The notes under the pieces: model-generated
The model's input: the letters and a program-made list of their open reading frames with translations, nothing else
The model's database searches: none
What the model was told of the DNA's origin: nothing
Shown: piece by piece, positions 49,665 through 61,548 of the stretch
Layout: each line of letters starts with the position of its first letter
Position numbering within the stretch: the first letter of the stretch is position 1
Assembly (NCBI RefSeq): GCF_013307435.2
Contig: NZ_CP102845.1
Coordinates: 2,675,001-2,739,000, forward strand
DNA from: Microvirga terrae
GTDB taxonomy: Bacteria; Pseudomonadota; Alphaproteobacteria; Rhizobiales; Beijerinckiaceae
DNA length: 64,000 nt
Reading direction: 5' to 3'
Position numbers and translations under genes: made by a program

Positions 49665-50432
49665 ATGAGCGTCGATAGGCCGCGCCCGCTGGTGGCGGGA
49701 AACTGGAAGATGAACGGATTGAGGTCGTCGGCCAAGGTCCTGGAGGAGGTCCATGCCGGCTATACCCCAGGTCTCAAGGCCAAGGTCGAGCTCGCCGTCT
49801 GTCCGCCCGCCACCCTGGTGGGCGTTTTCGCCCGCCACTCGGTCGGCTCCAGGGTGGCGATCGGCGGTCAGGACTGCCATGCCAAGGAATCGGGTGCCTT
49901 CACGGGCGATCTGTCAGCCGAGATGCTGGCCGACGCGGGGGCGACCTACGTGATCGTCGGCCATTCCGAGCGCCGCCAGTACCACAAGGAAAAGGATGTG
50001 GATGTCTGCGCCAAGGCGGTGGCGGCCCATCGCGCGGGTCTGACTGCCATCGCGTGCGTCGGCGAGACCCGGGAGGAGCGTGAATCCGGCAAGACCCTGG
50101 CGGTCGTCCGCAGGCAGCTGCGCGGTTCGATTCCGGTCGATTCGAACAGCCACAACCTTGTGGTCGCATACGAGCCGGTCTGGGCCATCGGCACCGGCTT
50201 GACGCCGACGATCGCCGACGTGGCGGAGGTGCATGCCCTCGTCAGGGACGAACTGCGCCGCCTCGTGGGCAAGGCGGAGGCGCCCAAGGTCCGCATCCTC
50301 TACGGGGGCTCCGTGAAGCCTTCGAACGCCGCCGAGCTGATGGCCGTGGACAACGTCAACGGTGCCCTGGTCGGCGGAGCGAGCCTCGTCGCGGCCGATT
50401 TCCTCGCCATCGCCGGGGCCTATCTCGGGTAA
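49665..50432 (+). CDS. tpiA: triose-phosphate isomerase
   Basis: TpiA interconverts dihydroxyacetone phosphate and glyceraldehyde 3-phosphate. The 255-residue TIM barrel has AGNWKMNG, the electrophilic histidine in GHSERRQ, the catalytic glutamate and loop 6 in [11 protein letters not shown] and the phosphate loop [16 protein letters not shown] at 49665 has AGGAG 8 bases upstream; a GTG 18 bases earlier is in frame but less likely. It is divergent from ppiD. Confidence 0.97.
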   Translation: MSVDRPRPLVAGNWKMNGLRSSAKVLEEVHAGYTPGLKAKVELAVCPPATLVGVFARHSVGSRVAIGGQDCHAKESGAFTGDLSAEMLADAGATYVIVGHSERRQYHKEKDVDVCAKAVAAHRAGLTAIACVGETREERESGKTLAVVRRQLRGSIPVDSNSHNLVVAYEPVWAIGTGLTPTIADVAEVHALVRDELRRLVGKAEAPKVRILYGGSVKPSNAAELMAVDNVNGALVGGASLVAADFLAIAGAYLG

Positions 50433-50552
50433 CGGCGAAAAGGCGGCTTGCGGGTCTTTGATCCTGCGCCCACCTATGCTACAGGCCGCCGCAACGAACG
50501 GATTGCGAGCGGCTGTCGCCCTGTGCGCAGCCGCTTGAGGTTTTTGAAAACG

Positions 50553-50957
50553 ATGCAAACAGTTCTCATCATTGTCCATCTGATCATCGTGCTCGCCCTG
50601 ATCGGCGTGGTTCTCCTGCAGCGGTCCGAGGGCGGCGGCATGGGTCTCGGCGGCGGGGGAGGCGGCGTGTCCGGCTTCATGACCGGGCGGGGTCAGGCCA
50701 ATGCGCTGACCCGCGCGACGGCGATCCTGGCGGGCCTGTTCTTCGTGACGAGCATCGCCCTCACCGTCATGGCGACCACGACGCGGGCTCCGCGGTCGAT
50801 TCTCGACGGCGCCGCGCCGGCGGCACCGGCTCCGGGCCCACAGGCTCCGGCTGCTCCGCAGGGCGGCAACGTGCTCGAGCAGCTTCAGCGGCTCCAGGGC
50901 GAACAGCCGGCCGCACCGGCGCCCGGGTCGCCAGCCCCGACAGCGCCTCAGCAGTAA
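50553..50957 (+). CDS. secG: preprotein translocase subunit SecG
   Basis: SecG is a small SecYEG translocon subunit. The 134-residue product has two membrane helices (MQTVLIIVHLIIVLALIGVV and ATAILAGLFFVTSIALTVMA) flanking a Gly-rich loop, the family hallmark (LLQRSEGGGMGLGGGGG). The C-terminal 50 residues are a Pro/Ala/Gln-rich tail, longer than E. coli SecG and common in alphaproteobacteria. The ATG at 50553 is chosen because the family N-terminus begins there. A strong terminator follows. Confidence 0.94.
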   Translation: MQTVLIIVHLIIVLALIGVVLLQRSEGGGMGLGGGGGGVSGFMTGRGQANALTRATAILAGLFFVTSIALTVMATTTRAPRSILDGAAPAAPAPGPQAPAAPQGGNVLEQLQRLQGEQPAAPAPGSPAPTAPQQ

Positions 50958-50965
50958 GCGAAACC

Positions 50966-50994
50966 AGGGCCGGACCTTCCGGCCCTCTCTTTTT
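50966..50994 (+). terminator. intrinsic terminator after secG
   Basis: The stem AGGGCCGG/CCGGCCCT (50966–50973 and 50979–50986) with a 5-base loop is followed by CTCTTTTT. It separates secG from pyrG. Confidence 0.92.
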
Positions 50995-51056
50995 GTGGAT
51001 GGGTTTCGGGTTGTCGGGTTCGCGATTGCGAATCGGTGCCCGATGTTTATGGATAG

Positions 51057-52691
<1,635 letters not shown>

Positions 52692-52702
52692 CCGCCGCCA
52701 CC

Positions 52703-52735
52703 CCGTCATCGCCGGCACAAGGCTGGCGATGACGG
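52703..52735. repeat. inverted repeat after pyrG (possible dispersed palindrome)
   Basis: Arms CCGTCATCGCC (52703–52713) and GGCGATGACGG (52725–52735) pair perfectly over 11 bases with an 11-base loop. The motif GTCATCGCCGGCACAAGG resembles palindromes I recall as common between genes in Hyphomicrobiales. It may also end pyrG transcription, although no T-run follows. Confidence 0.55.
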
Positions 52736-52845
52736 TCGTAAAGCCGCCGAGCCCATCATTGCTCGGAGGGCCGGCTTCCCGTGGGGCGTTCGCCAAACCG
52801 GGCATGGCGCGCTAGGTGTATGCTCTCGTTACAGGAAAGAGCTCG

Positions 52846-53709
52846 ATGTCACGCCGGATCGACCATCTCGTCATTGCCGTCCGCGATCTCGACCGGGCCG
52901 GGAGCTTCTACCAGCGTCTCGGGTTCCAGGTCGGCGCCCGCAACAGGCACCCCTGGGGCACCGAGAACCGCATCGTCCAGTTGTCGAACTCCTTCATCGA
53001 GCTGATCGCGATAGGCGAGGGGGCCGCCATCGCGCCTCATCGGGCGAGCGCCTTCAGCTTCGGAGCTTTCGTCCAGGACTATCTCAGGGACCGTGAAGGT
53101 CTTGCGATGCTCGTCCTCGACAGCCAGGACGCGAAGGCGGATGCCGCCCTGTTCGCCCGGAGCGGCATCGGATCGTTCGAACCGTTCCATTTCGAGCGCA
53201 GCGGACGGCGTCCTGACGGCAGCGAGACGAAGGTCGGGTTCACCCTGGCCTTTGCCGCCGCTGAAGGCGCGTCTAAAGCCGGTTTCTTCGTCTGCCAGCA
53301 GCACTATCCGGAGAATTTCTGGAATCCGGAATTCCAGCGCCACGACAACAAGGCCTCCCGGATCGCCTCGGTGACCCTGGCGGCGCCGGATCCGGAGCGG
53401 TGCCGCGGTTTCTTGACGGCCTTCACCGGGGCTCAGCCCTCGAGCACCGATGGCGACGACCTCTCGTTTTCCCTCGCGGAGGATCGCGTCGACGTGATGA
53501 CGCCCGATGACGCGGCCGAGATCTATGGCTCGGTGGAGGCGGAACTCGATCAGCCGTCCTTCGTGGCCTTCGCCGTGCGCGTCGAGGACATCCATCGGCA
53601 GGCGACCTGGCTCGACTCGGCCGATATCCCCTATCAGCATATCGGCAGCAGGCTCATCGTGCCGGCCAGCACGGCGTTCGGGGTCGCGATCGCGTTCGAA
53701 CCAACGTAA
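52846..53709 (+). CDS. VOC family (glyoxalase-like) protein
   Basis: This 287-residue protein begins RRIDHLVIAVRDLDRAGSFY, a typical VOC half, followed by LGFQVGARNRHPWGTENRIV. A second VOC-like half starts near SRIASVTLAAPDPERCRGF and has the final strand GVAIAFEP. The arrangement resembles the Glyoxalase_3 group of two-module proteins, whose substrates are unknown. The start ATG at 52846 follows AGGAAAG. It is not one of the conserved neighbours of pyrG and kdsA, so it is probably an accessory insertion. Confidence 0.82.
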   Translation: MSRRIDHLVIAVRDLDRAGSFYQRLGFQVGARNRHPWGTENRIVQLSNSFIELIAIGEGAAIAPHRASAFSFGAFVQDYLRDREGLAMLVLDSQDAKADAALFARSGIGSFEPFHFERSGRRPDGSETKVGFTLAFAAAEGASKAGFFVCQQHYPENFWNPEFQRHDNKASRIASVTLAAPDPERCRGFLTAFTGAQPSSTDGDDLSFSLAEDRVDVMTPDDAAEIYGSVEAELDQPSFVAFAVRVEDIHRQATWLDSADIPYQHIGSRLIVPASTAFGVAIAFEPT

Positions 53710-53764
53710 TATTAACCATATCCCCTGTACTGACTGAAATAATGAATCGTATGGGGGATTGACC

Positions 53765-54166
53765 GTGGCTTCATCTCTGGCGGGCCTGCCCGACTTCCTG
53801 ATCTTCTTCGTCCTTGCCGTCGCCCTGGTCGGCCTTTATCTCGCGATTTATACGCTCGCGACCATGCACAACGAGTTCGCGCTCATTCGCGAGAACGTGA
53901 TCTCGGCCGCGACGGCCCTCGGCTTCAGCCTCGTCGGCTTCGCGCTTCCTCTTGCGAGCGCCATCGTGCACGCTCAGACGATCATCGACTGCCTCGTCTG
54001 GGGCCTCGTCGCCCTTGCGGTCCAGATCATCGTTTACTGGCTCGTCCGGATCGTGATGCCGAACCTGTCGCAGCGCATCGCCGGCGGCGAGATGGCCGCG
54101 GCCCTGTTCCTCGGCGCCGCTTCGCTCGCGGCCGGCATCATCAATGCGGCGGCCATGACCTTCTGA
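53765..54166 (+). CDS. DUF350 family membrane protein
   Basis: The 133-residue product has four hydrophobic helices and the family pattern: a first helix FLIFFVLAVALVGLYLAIY, then ENVISAATALGFSLVGFALP, then IDCLVWGLVALAVQIIVYWL and a last helix LGAASLAAGIINAAAM. DUF350 (UPF0719) proteins are inner-membrane proteins of unknown function. GTG at 53765 is the best start because the GGGGGA box lies 6 bases before it; TTG at 53759 touches the box. It stands alone between the VOC gene and a divergent-facing small regulator. Confidence 0.82.
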   Translation: MASSLAGLPDFLIFFVLAVALVGLYLAIYTLATMHNEFALIRENVISAATALGFSLVGFALPLASAIVHAQTIIDCLVWGLVALAVQIIVYWLVRIVMPNLSQRIAGGEMAAALFLGAASLAAGIINAAAMTF

Positions 54167-54216
54167 AAGAGGTTCGCCCCGGACGGGACCGTCGAGGGTT
54201 TCTCCTCAAGACGCCG

Positions 54217-54486
54217 TCAGAGGCTGGCCTCGACCATGCGGGCAAACTGCAGGGCCTCCGCGCGCATGGCGGGGGGCACCAGCATCGGATTCTTGTGCCG
54301 GACGGCATACAGCATGGCGATTCGCTCGATCGCCCTGAGATACAAATCCGGGATCTCGTTCTCGCCCCATTCGAACGACTGGTAGTCGCGCAGGTTCAGT
54401 TCGATCTCATGCGCCATTCTGCTCTGCGTGAACCCCAGCGCGGTTCTGAGAGCGACCAGTTCTTGCATTTTGCTGTTTTCGGACAT
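54217..54486 (-). CDS. small XRE-like helix-turn-helix protein
   Basis: The 89-residue product begins MSENSKMQELVALRTALGFT and continues QSRMAHEIELNLRDYQSFEW, which fits an XRE-type helix-turn-helix (residues about 8–50). A C-terminal helix carries VRHKNPMLVPPAMR. It may be a DNA-binding regulator, but no partner is evident. The start at 54486 has a G-rich box 7 bases upstream; a longer frame to 54516 is less likely. It is convergent with the DUF350 gene, and its 5' side faces a 296-base AT-richer gap before kdsA. Confidence 0.7.
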   Translation of the reverse strand: MSENSKMQELVALRTALGFTQSRMAHEIELNLRDYQSFEWGENEIPDLYLRAIERIAMLYAVRHKNPMLVPPAMRAEALQFARMVEASL

Positions 54487-54782
54487 CAGAGCGCCCCCCA
54501 CGCGCTGCCAAGTCAATGGGTTGGTACAGGTTCAGGATCGCCTGCAGGCAAATTATCTTATTCTTCCAGGCAGATAGCATCCTGTTTTGGAATTGACCTA
54601 AAGTAAATCGACCTTTGGATTAACGCTATGGTCATGCTGATTTTTGGTTAAAGGTTGCTTTGCTTCCTCAAACCCGAAACGGCCATGGTTCGGCTGCCGA
54701 GGGCTCGGCCGCCGCAATCCGCAAAGGCAGGGCCTGCGCATCACCGCTTTGCTTGCCGGTCCAGAAAGGCTAGAGACGGCGC

Positions 54783-55631
54783 ATGACCGATCAGAAACAC
54801 CAACCTGCCGTCGTCGAGGCCGGCTCCGTCCGCTTCGGCAACCACCTGCCCCTCAGCATCATCGCCGGCCCCTGCGCCATGGAGAGCCGCGATCATGCGC
54901 TCGAAATGGCGGCCGCGCTCAAGGAGATCGCCGGAAGGCTGGGTCTGGGCCTGGTCTACAAGTCGTCCTTCGACAAGGCCAACCGGACCTCGAGCTCCAG
55001 CGCGCGCGGCATCGGCCTCGACAAGGCCCTGTCGATCTTCGCCGAGGTGAAGGAGACATACGGCCTGCCGGTGATCACCGACGTGCACGAGAACGACCAA
55101 TGCGCCCCGGTGGGCGAGGTGGTCGACATCCTCCAGATCCCCGCGTTCCTCTGCCGCCAGACCGATCTCCTGGTCGCGGCGGCCAAGACCGGGCGCGTCG
55201 TCAATGTGAAGAAGGGCCAGTTCCTGGCACCCTGGGACATGGCGAACGTCGCCGCCAAGGTGGCGGGGGCCGGAAACCCCAACGTGATGCTGACCGAGCG
55301 CGGCGCCTCCTTCGGCTACAACACCCTGGTGTCGGACATGCGCTCCCTGCCGATCATGGCCGAGACGGGCGCACCGGTGATCTTCGATGCCACTCACTCG
55401 GTGCAGCAGCCGGGCGGCAAGGGCACGACTTCGGGCGGCCAGCGGGAATACGTGCCGGTGCTCGCCCGGGCGGCCGTGGCAGTCGGCGTAGCCGGCGTCT
55501 TCATCGAAACCCATCACGATCCGGACAACGCTCCGTCGGACGGACCGAACATGGTGCCGCTGAAGGAACTGGAAGGCTTGCTGGCCCAGCTGAAGGCCTT
55601 CGATTCCCTGGCCAAGGGCAGGGCGGCCTGA
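54783..55631 (+). CDS. kdsA: 3-deoxy-D-manno-octulosonate 8-phosphate synthase
   Basis: KdsA condenses PEP with arabinose 5-phosphate to KDO-8-P for the LPS inner core. The 282-residue TIM-barrel enzyme has [46 protein letters not shown] and [14 protein letters not shown]. It lies between pyrG and eno, the usual Hyphomicrobiales neighbourhood, although other genes have come between. A compound hairpin follows its stop. Confidence 0.97.
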   Translation: MTDQKHQPAVVEAGSVRFGNHLPLSIIAGPCAMESRDHALEMAAALKEIAGRLGLGLVYKSSFDKANRTSSSSARGIGLDKALSIFAEVKETYGLPVITDVHENDQCAPVGEVVDILQIPAFLCRQTDLLVAAAKTGRVVNVKKGQFLAPWDMANVAAKVAGAGNPNVMLTERGASFGYNTLVSDMRSLPIMAETGAPVIFDATHSVQQPGGKGTTSGGQREYVPVLARAAVAVGVAGVFIETHHDPDNAPSDGPNMVPLKELEGLLAQLKAFDSLAKGRAA

Positions 55632-55684
55632 CGTTTCCATGACTTTTCAGGAGGTCAGGTCTGCATTCCTGATCCTCGTGCTGC

Positions 55685-55730
55685 GATGAGGCCGTGATAT
55701 GGAGCGTGAGCTCCGTTCACGGCCTTCATC
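55685..55730 (+). terminator. compound hairpin between kdsA and the MFS gene
   Basis: Outer arms GATGAGGCCGTGA (55685–55697) and TCACGGCCTTCATC (55717–55730) pair with one bulge and enclose an inner stem GGAGC/GCTCC. No T-run follows; instead the MFS start codon lies 11 bases on. It may end kdsA transcription or act as a leader structure of the MFS gene. Confidence 0.5.
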
Positions 55731-55741
55731 ATTGGGATCCC

Positions 55742-56911
55742 ATGTCCTCCCGCAACCTGATCCTGATCCTCGCCACCAGCGGCTTCGCGAGCACCTTCTC
55801 CGGCCGCGCCGTCGAACCGATGGTCGGGATCATCGCCCGGGACCTGAACTCCGCCCCGCAGACGATCGCGCTCCTGTCAGCCGCCTTCGCGCTGCCTTAC
55901 GCCTTCATCCAGCCGGTCCTCGGCCCGATCGGCGACGCCCTCGGCAAGGAGCGCGTCATGAAGGTGGCGCTGGCGCTCCTCTTCCTGGCCCTGGCCTGCT
56001 CTGTCTTCGCCCCCAATGCGGCGACGCTCTTCACGCTGCGCATCGTGGCCGGCGCGGCGGCCGGCGGGGCGGTGCCGCTCTCCATCGCGCTGATCGGCGA
56101 CCGGGTCGAGATGGCCAAGCGCCAGGTCGCCCTGAGTCGCTACCTGGTCGCCGTGATCATCGGGCAGCTGGCCGGCTCTTCCTTCGCCGGGCTCTTGGCG
56201 GAGCTGATCGGCTGGCGCGGCGTGTTCACCCTGTCGACCGGCCTGGTGGCCCTGGCCTTCGCCGCCACCGTGATCGGTTTCCGGGGCGCGTTGCCGGGCG
56301 GGCAATTCGATCTCAAGAGCGCTCTCCTGCGCTACCGGGACATCCTGTCGAACCCGCGGGCGCTCACCCTCTTCAGCCTCGTCTTCGTCGAGGCCATCGC
56401 GATTTTCGGGATCTTTCCCTACGTGGCGCCGCTGCTCGAGGAGCGGGGCGGGGGCGGGGCGGCGGAGGCCGGTTTCGCCATCGGCGGGTTTGCGGTCGGC
56501 GGCCTGATCTATTCCGCGCTCGTGAGCTGGATGCTGAGGCGGCTCGGGATCGGCAGGATCCTTCTCGGTGGAGGCTTCTTCGCCGGGGCCGCCCTGGTCG
56601 TCCTGGGGCTCGGCGGCGACTGGAAGCTCGATGCCGTCGGTCTGCTGCTGATGGGCCTCGGCTTCTACATGCTCCACAACACGTTCCAGGCTCAGGTCAC
56701 GGAAGTGGCCCCGGGAGCGCGGGCCTCGGCGGTCGCGCTCCACGCCTTCTCGTTCTTCTGCGGTCAGGCGCTCGGCGTCGTCCTGATGGGGTTCGGCCTG
56801 CGCAACATCGGGTTGACCGGAGCGACCGGTATCGCCGCCCTGATCATCGTCGGGGTCGGCGTGGCCGCTTCGGTCCTCCTGACCAGACCCGCCGCTCAGC
56901 GGGCCCGGTAG
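55742..56911 (+). CDS. MFS transporter
   Basis: This 389-residue protein has 12 predicted membrane helices and the MFS loop 2–3 pattern [17 protein letters not shown], followed by [20 protein letters not shown]. The halves are separated by a cytoplasmic loop near residues 185–205. It fits the sugar/drug efflux (arabinose-efflux-permease-like) group, but the substrate cannot be inferred. The ATG at 55742 ([13 protein letters not shown]) is chosen; a longer frame from 55694 would start inside the hairpin. Its last 16 bases overlap the convergent queF gene. Confidence 0.88.
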   Translation: MSSRNLILILATSGFASTFSGRAVEPMVGIIARDLNSAPQTIALLSAAFALPYAFIQPVLGPIGDALGKERVMKVALALLFLALACSVFAPNAATLFTLRIVAGAAAGGAVPLSIALIGDRVEMAKRQVALSRYLVAVIIGQLAGSSFAGLLAELIGWRGVFTLSTGLVALAFAATVIGFRGALPGGQFDLKSALLRYRDILSNPRALTLFSLVFVEAIAIFGIFPYVAPLLEERGGGGAAEAGFAIGGFAVGGLIYSALVSWMLRRLGIGRILLGGGFFAGAALVVLGLGGDWKLDAVGLLLMGLGFYMLHNTFQAQVTEVAPGARASAVALHAFSFFCGQALGVVLMGFGLRNIGLTGATGIAALIIVGVGVAASVLLTRPAAQRAR

Positions 56912-57345
56912 GGCGCCACGCCCTGGTCGGGCAGCCAGAGGTTCTTCGGCAGCTCGCCGGTCTGCCAGAACACATCGATGGGAATGCCCCCGCGGGGATA
57001 CCAATAGCCGCCGATCCGCAGGTAGCGGGGCTCCAACAGATCGGCGAGGCGCTTGCCGATCGCCACCGTGCAATCCTCATGGAAGGCGCCGTGGTTGCGG
57101 AAGCTGTGCATGTAGAGCTTGAGCGACTTGGATTCGACCAGCCAGGGGCCGGGCGCGTAGTCGATCACCAGAATGGCGAAATCCGGCTGGCCCGTGACCG
57201 GGCACAGAGAGGTGAATTCAGGCACGGTAAAGCGGGCGAGATAGTCGGTGTCGGGATGCGGGTTGGGCACCCGGTCGAGCTGAGCCTCCTCGGGAGATTG
57301 GGGCTGAGCGCTCGACTGACCGAGCTGGAGAGTGGTTTCCGTCAT
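56896..57345 (-). CDS. queF: NADPH-dependent 7-cyano-7-deazaguanine reductase
   Basis: QueF reduces preQ0 to preQ1 in queuosine synthesis for tRNA wobble modification. The 149-residue protein is the short, unimodular type. It has the catalytic cysteine in [14 protein letters not shown] and the signature [20 protein letters not shown]. It is the only queuosine gene in the window. I found no preQ1 riboswitch in the 147 bases upstream. It is convergent with the MFS gene and divergent from eno. Confidence 0.96.
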   Translation of the reverse strand: MTETTLQLGQSSAQPQSPEEAQLDRVPNPHPDTDYLARFTVPEFTSLCPVTGQPDFAILVIDYAPGPWLVESKSLKLYMHSFRNHGAFHEDCTVAIGKRLADLLEPRYLRIGGYWYPRGGIPIDVFWQTGELPKNLWLPDQGVAPYRAR

Positions 57346-57429
57346 CGGGAATTGACCTTGGATTGATAAGGGGAAAGCTCTTGCCGTCCTTGCTCACATG
57401 GGCATTTCGGTCAATAAGCCAATTCATGA

Positions 57430-58776
<1,347 letters not shown>

Positions 58777-58820
58777 CCCGGTCCGCCGACCAAAGATCCA
58801 ATTTTTGTCCGACCGGACGA

Positions 58821-58843
58821 GGGGGCTCTTGAGCCCCCTTTTT
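58821..58843 (+). terminator. intrinsic terminator after eno
   Basis: GGGGGCTC/GAGCCCCC forms an 8-bp stem around TT and is followed by TTTTTG. It separates eno from the inserted RTX gene. Confidence 0.92.
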
Positions 58844-58875
58844 GCTTTCTTCAGCCAGTGGATGGCAAACGTTTT

Positions 58876-58897
58876 ATGATATATTTTAACATATCAT
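58876..58897. promoter_or_regulatory. AT-rich inverted repeat upstream of the RTX gene
   Basis: ATGATAT (58876–58882) and ATATCAT (58891–58897) form a perfect 7-bp inverted repeat with an 8-base spacer in an AT-rich stretch about 83 bases before the RTX start codon. It could be an operator or an upstream promoter element; this is an inference. Confidence 0.35.
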
Positions 58898-58979
58898 TGC
58901 GTCATGGTATGGAGACTTGGAAGCATACCCGCCCCAAACGAACTGTCGCAGGGGCCAAAACCAATTGCGAGGGAAACCC

Positions 58980-61514
58980 ATGTCATCAGCCGTCCACCAG
59001 CCTTTCGCGGCCTTGCCGATTGCCAATCTCAACGGAGACGCCGTCCAGACCATCGTCCAGCAACCCGTATTTATCGACAAGGACGGTGATGCCGCGATCG
59101 CGGCCGCCGAACCGTTGATCTCTCTCTTCGTTGATCTCGGTTGGGCCGGCGAACCGACCGACGAGCTTGGGATCGACACGGGCCGCGGCCACATCACGTT
59201 GTCAGGGGCTCTCGAAGTGGGCGTTCAAATCCTGTACGACGGAACGGTTATCGGCACGGTCTCGGCGCTGGATTCCTTCGGCATGATCGTCGATTTCGAG
59301 GTGGGGGTTGCCACGACCCCCGTCGAGGAGCTTATCCACACTCTGACCTACACCAACTCAGCAGATCCCTCGGCAATCTTCGAGCGAACCATCTCGATCT
59401 CCGCCTTGTCCGAGAACGACACCTATTTCGCCGACACGACAGTGCGCGTGGCGCCCGCTTCAGTGGTGTTTCTGGATGAAGGGGTCGAGACCAGAACGGG
59501 CACATCGGCCAATGATACGTTCGCGGTCTCGGCGTACGCCCTCGATGAGGGAGACACTCTGGACGGTGACGATGGCAACGATACTTTGCAGCTCGTCGGC
59601 GTTGGAGGCGATTTCGATTTCAGATTGTTCGCCGAACTGAAGAACATCGAAGCCATCGTGGGCCGAACCGGCGACGACTTCATCGTGCTGACGGCACAGC
59701 AAGTGTCCGGTATCACGGCAATCGATGGTGGGACAGGTTCCGATCCGAACGCAGAGGATGACAGCCTCATCATCACCGGCGGCTCCGTCGACTTTTCCGG
59801 CAAGACCATCACCAACATTGAGTCAATCGGGTTCGCCTCGGCTGCTGGCAGCATCCTGACATTTGACGACAAGGATTTGGCCCTCAAGTCCTACGGCTAT
59901 TCCACTGGCCTCAGGGTTGTTCTGACCGGAGGGAGCTTCACTGAAGACGAGCGGGAGCAATTGCACGGGCAGGGCTTCAAGTTCGTTCAGGACAGCACGG
60001 GCACGGATATTGACGAAGCGCCGCAAATCTCCGGACTGAATGGCGACCGTCTCTATGCCGTGCCGCAGATACCTACCTTCTTGGATTACGGACGAAATGT
60101 CGTTCTTTCCGATGACAGCGCGTTCATCGCGTCCCTGAGGGTCGATGTAGTCGACGGTTCCGATGCGTTGGATCGACTGGGGATCGACACGACCGGCACG
60201 GTCGGTCGGGATTCCTCCTCCGCCATTTCCGTCAACGGCACGCAGATCGGTTTCATCAGTGACGAGACTGGATCTCATCTCGGGATCTCATTGAACTTCA
60301 GAGCCACGCCTGCCCTGATCCAGGAACTTGTCCGCTCCCTGACCTACACAAGCGTCGGCCAGACCGTCGAGACGCGCGAAATCTCCATCACGCTGGAAGA
60401 CAGCACCGGCAACACGACGCGATCCACCGTGTCGGTTCTCCCGGACGAGAAGCCATCACAGGTCAACCTGACCGGGTCTTCCGTCGCCGAGCATACCGCA
60501 AGCGGGGAACTGGTCGGCACCCTGTCGGCCGTCGACGCCAATCCCGACGACACCTTCACCTACAGCCTGAGCGACGATGCCGGAGGACGTTTCAAGCTCG
60601 ATGCCGCTGGCACGAAGGTCGTCGTTGCCGACGGCTCGAAGATCGACTTCGAGCAGACGAAAATGCACACCATTGTGGTGCGCGCCACGGACAAGGCCGG
60701 TCACTTCAGGGACCAAGCCTTTACGATCGACGTGCGGGACATCCCGGAAGCGCCCGGCCAAGTGAACCTGAGCGGAAAGTCTATCGCGGAGCTTGCCGCG
60801 GGCGGCGAGCAGGTCGGCGTATTGTCGGCCGTTGATCCCAATCCGGGCGATTCCGTTACCTACAGCCTGACCGACGATGCCGGCGGGCGCTTCACCCTCG
60901 ACGCGTCCGGCACCAAGCTGGTGGTCGCCAATGGGATCAAACTCGATTTCGAGCAGTCGAAGACGCACACGGTTTCAGTCCGAGCAACGGACAAGGCCGG
61001 CCATTTCACGGATCAGACCTTCACAATCGCCGTTCTCGACATTTCTCCGGAGGTGACCGATGGGACGGCTGGAAGTGACAAGATCATCGCCGGCGCGAGC
61101 AAGGATCGGCTCAGTGGCGGCTTCGGCAACGACACGCTCAACGGCGGCCTCGGGAACGACATCCTGACCGGGGGGCGGGACCGCGACATCTTCGTTTTCG
61201 ATTCCATGCTCGGCAAAACCAATTCCGTCAACAAGAAGAGCAATTTGGACACCATCGTCGACTTCTCGTTCAAGGACGACACCATCCATCTGGCGAAGTC
61301 GATCTTCAGCACGATCAAGAAAGGAGCCCTTGCGAAGGGGGCTTTCCATGTGGGATCGGTCGCCCACGATGCGAGCGACCGGATCATCTACAACAAGAAT
61401 ACCGGCGCGCTGCTCTACGACAAGGATGGCACGGGGGCAAAGCAGGCCATCCAGTTCGCCATGCTGACCGGGCACCCACTCAAGGTTTCCGCAAGCGATT
61501 TTCTCGTGATCTGA
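58980..61514 (+). CDS. secreted cadherin-repeat / RTX calcium-binding protein
   Basis: The 844-residue protein has no N-terminal signal peptide and ends with RTX repeats and a short hydrophobic tail (DFLVI), the mark of type I secretion. In order: a beta-rich module (about residues 60–125, LGIDTGRG to LTYTN), a Asp/Gly-rich segment (about 174–290), a second copy of the first module (about 398–455), two cadherin-like repeats (about 493–589 and 594–690), and the RTX block GGFGNDTLNGGLGNDILTGG near residue 710. The C-terminal region is like that of many Hyphomicrobiales RTX proteins. An adhesin or surface role is plausible, but no secretion genes lie nearby. ATG at 58980 follows a GAGGGA box; a TTG at 58917 is less likely. 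Confidence 0.8.
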   Translation: MSSAVHQPFAALPIANLNGDAVQTIVQQPVFIDKDGDAAIAAAEPLISLFVDLGWAGEPTDELGIDTGRGHITLSGALEVGVQILYDGTVIGTVSALDSFGMIVDFEVGVATTPVEELIHTLTYTNSADPSAIFERTISISALSENDTYFADTTVRVAPASVVFLDEGVETRTGTSANDTFAVSAYALDEGDTLDGDDGNDTLQLVGVGGDFDFRLFAELKNIEAIVGRTGDDFIVLTAQQVSGITAIDGGTGSDPNAEDDSLIITGGSVDFSGKTITNIESIGFASAAGSILTFDDKDLALKSYGYSTGLRVVLTGGSFTEDEREQLHGQGFKFVQDSTGTDIDEAPQISGLNGDRLYAVPQIPTFLDYGRNVVLSDDSAFIASLRVDVVDGSDALDRLGIDTTGTVGRDSSSAISVNGTQIGFISDETGSHLGISLNFRATPALIQELVRSLTYTSVGQTVETREISITLEDSTGNTTRSTVSVLPDEKPSQVNLTGSSVAEHTASGELVGTLSAVDANPDDTFTYSLSDDAGGRFKLDAAGTKVVVADGSKIDFEQTKMHTIVVRATDKAGHFRDQAFTIDVRDIPEAPGQVNLSGKSIAELAAGGEQVGVLSAVDPNPGDSVTYSLTDDAGGRFTLDASGTKLVVANGIKLDFEQSKTHTVSVRATDKAGHFTDQTFTIAVLDISPEVTDGTAGSDKIIAGASKDRLSGGFGNDTLNGGLGNDILTGGRDRDIFVFDSMLGKTNSVNKKSNLDTIVDFSFKDDTIHLAKSIFSTIKKGALAKGAFHVGSVAHDASDRIIYNKNTGALLYDKDGTGAKQAIQFAMLTGHPLKVSASDFLVI
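60459..61047 (+). repeat. tandem 300-bp cadherin repeat inside the RTX gene
   Basis: Two copies, each about 97 codons, start at about 60459 and 60759 with a 300-base period. Both run from QVNL-S/T-G-S/K through TYSL-S/T-DDAGGRF, LDFEQ-S/T-K and RATDKAGHF. High identity at protein level suggests a fairly recent duplication. Confidence 0.8.
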
Positions 61515-61519
61515 TCGCC

Positions 61520-61548
61520 CCGTCCGTGCTGCATTCGAGCAGGGACGG
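61520..61548 (+). terminator. probable terminator after the RTX gene
   Basis: CCGTCC-GT-GCT pairs with AGC-AG-GGACGG around a 7-base loop just after the stop codon, followed by CCTTCTCGCTGTTTC. The T-run is weak. Confidence 0.5.
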
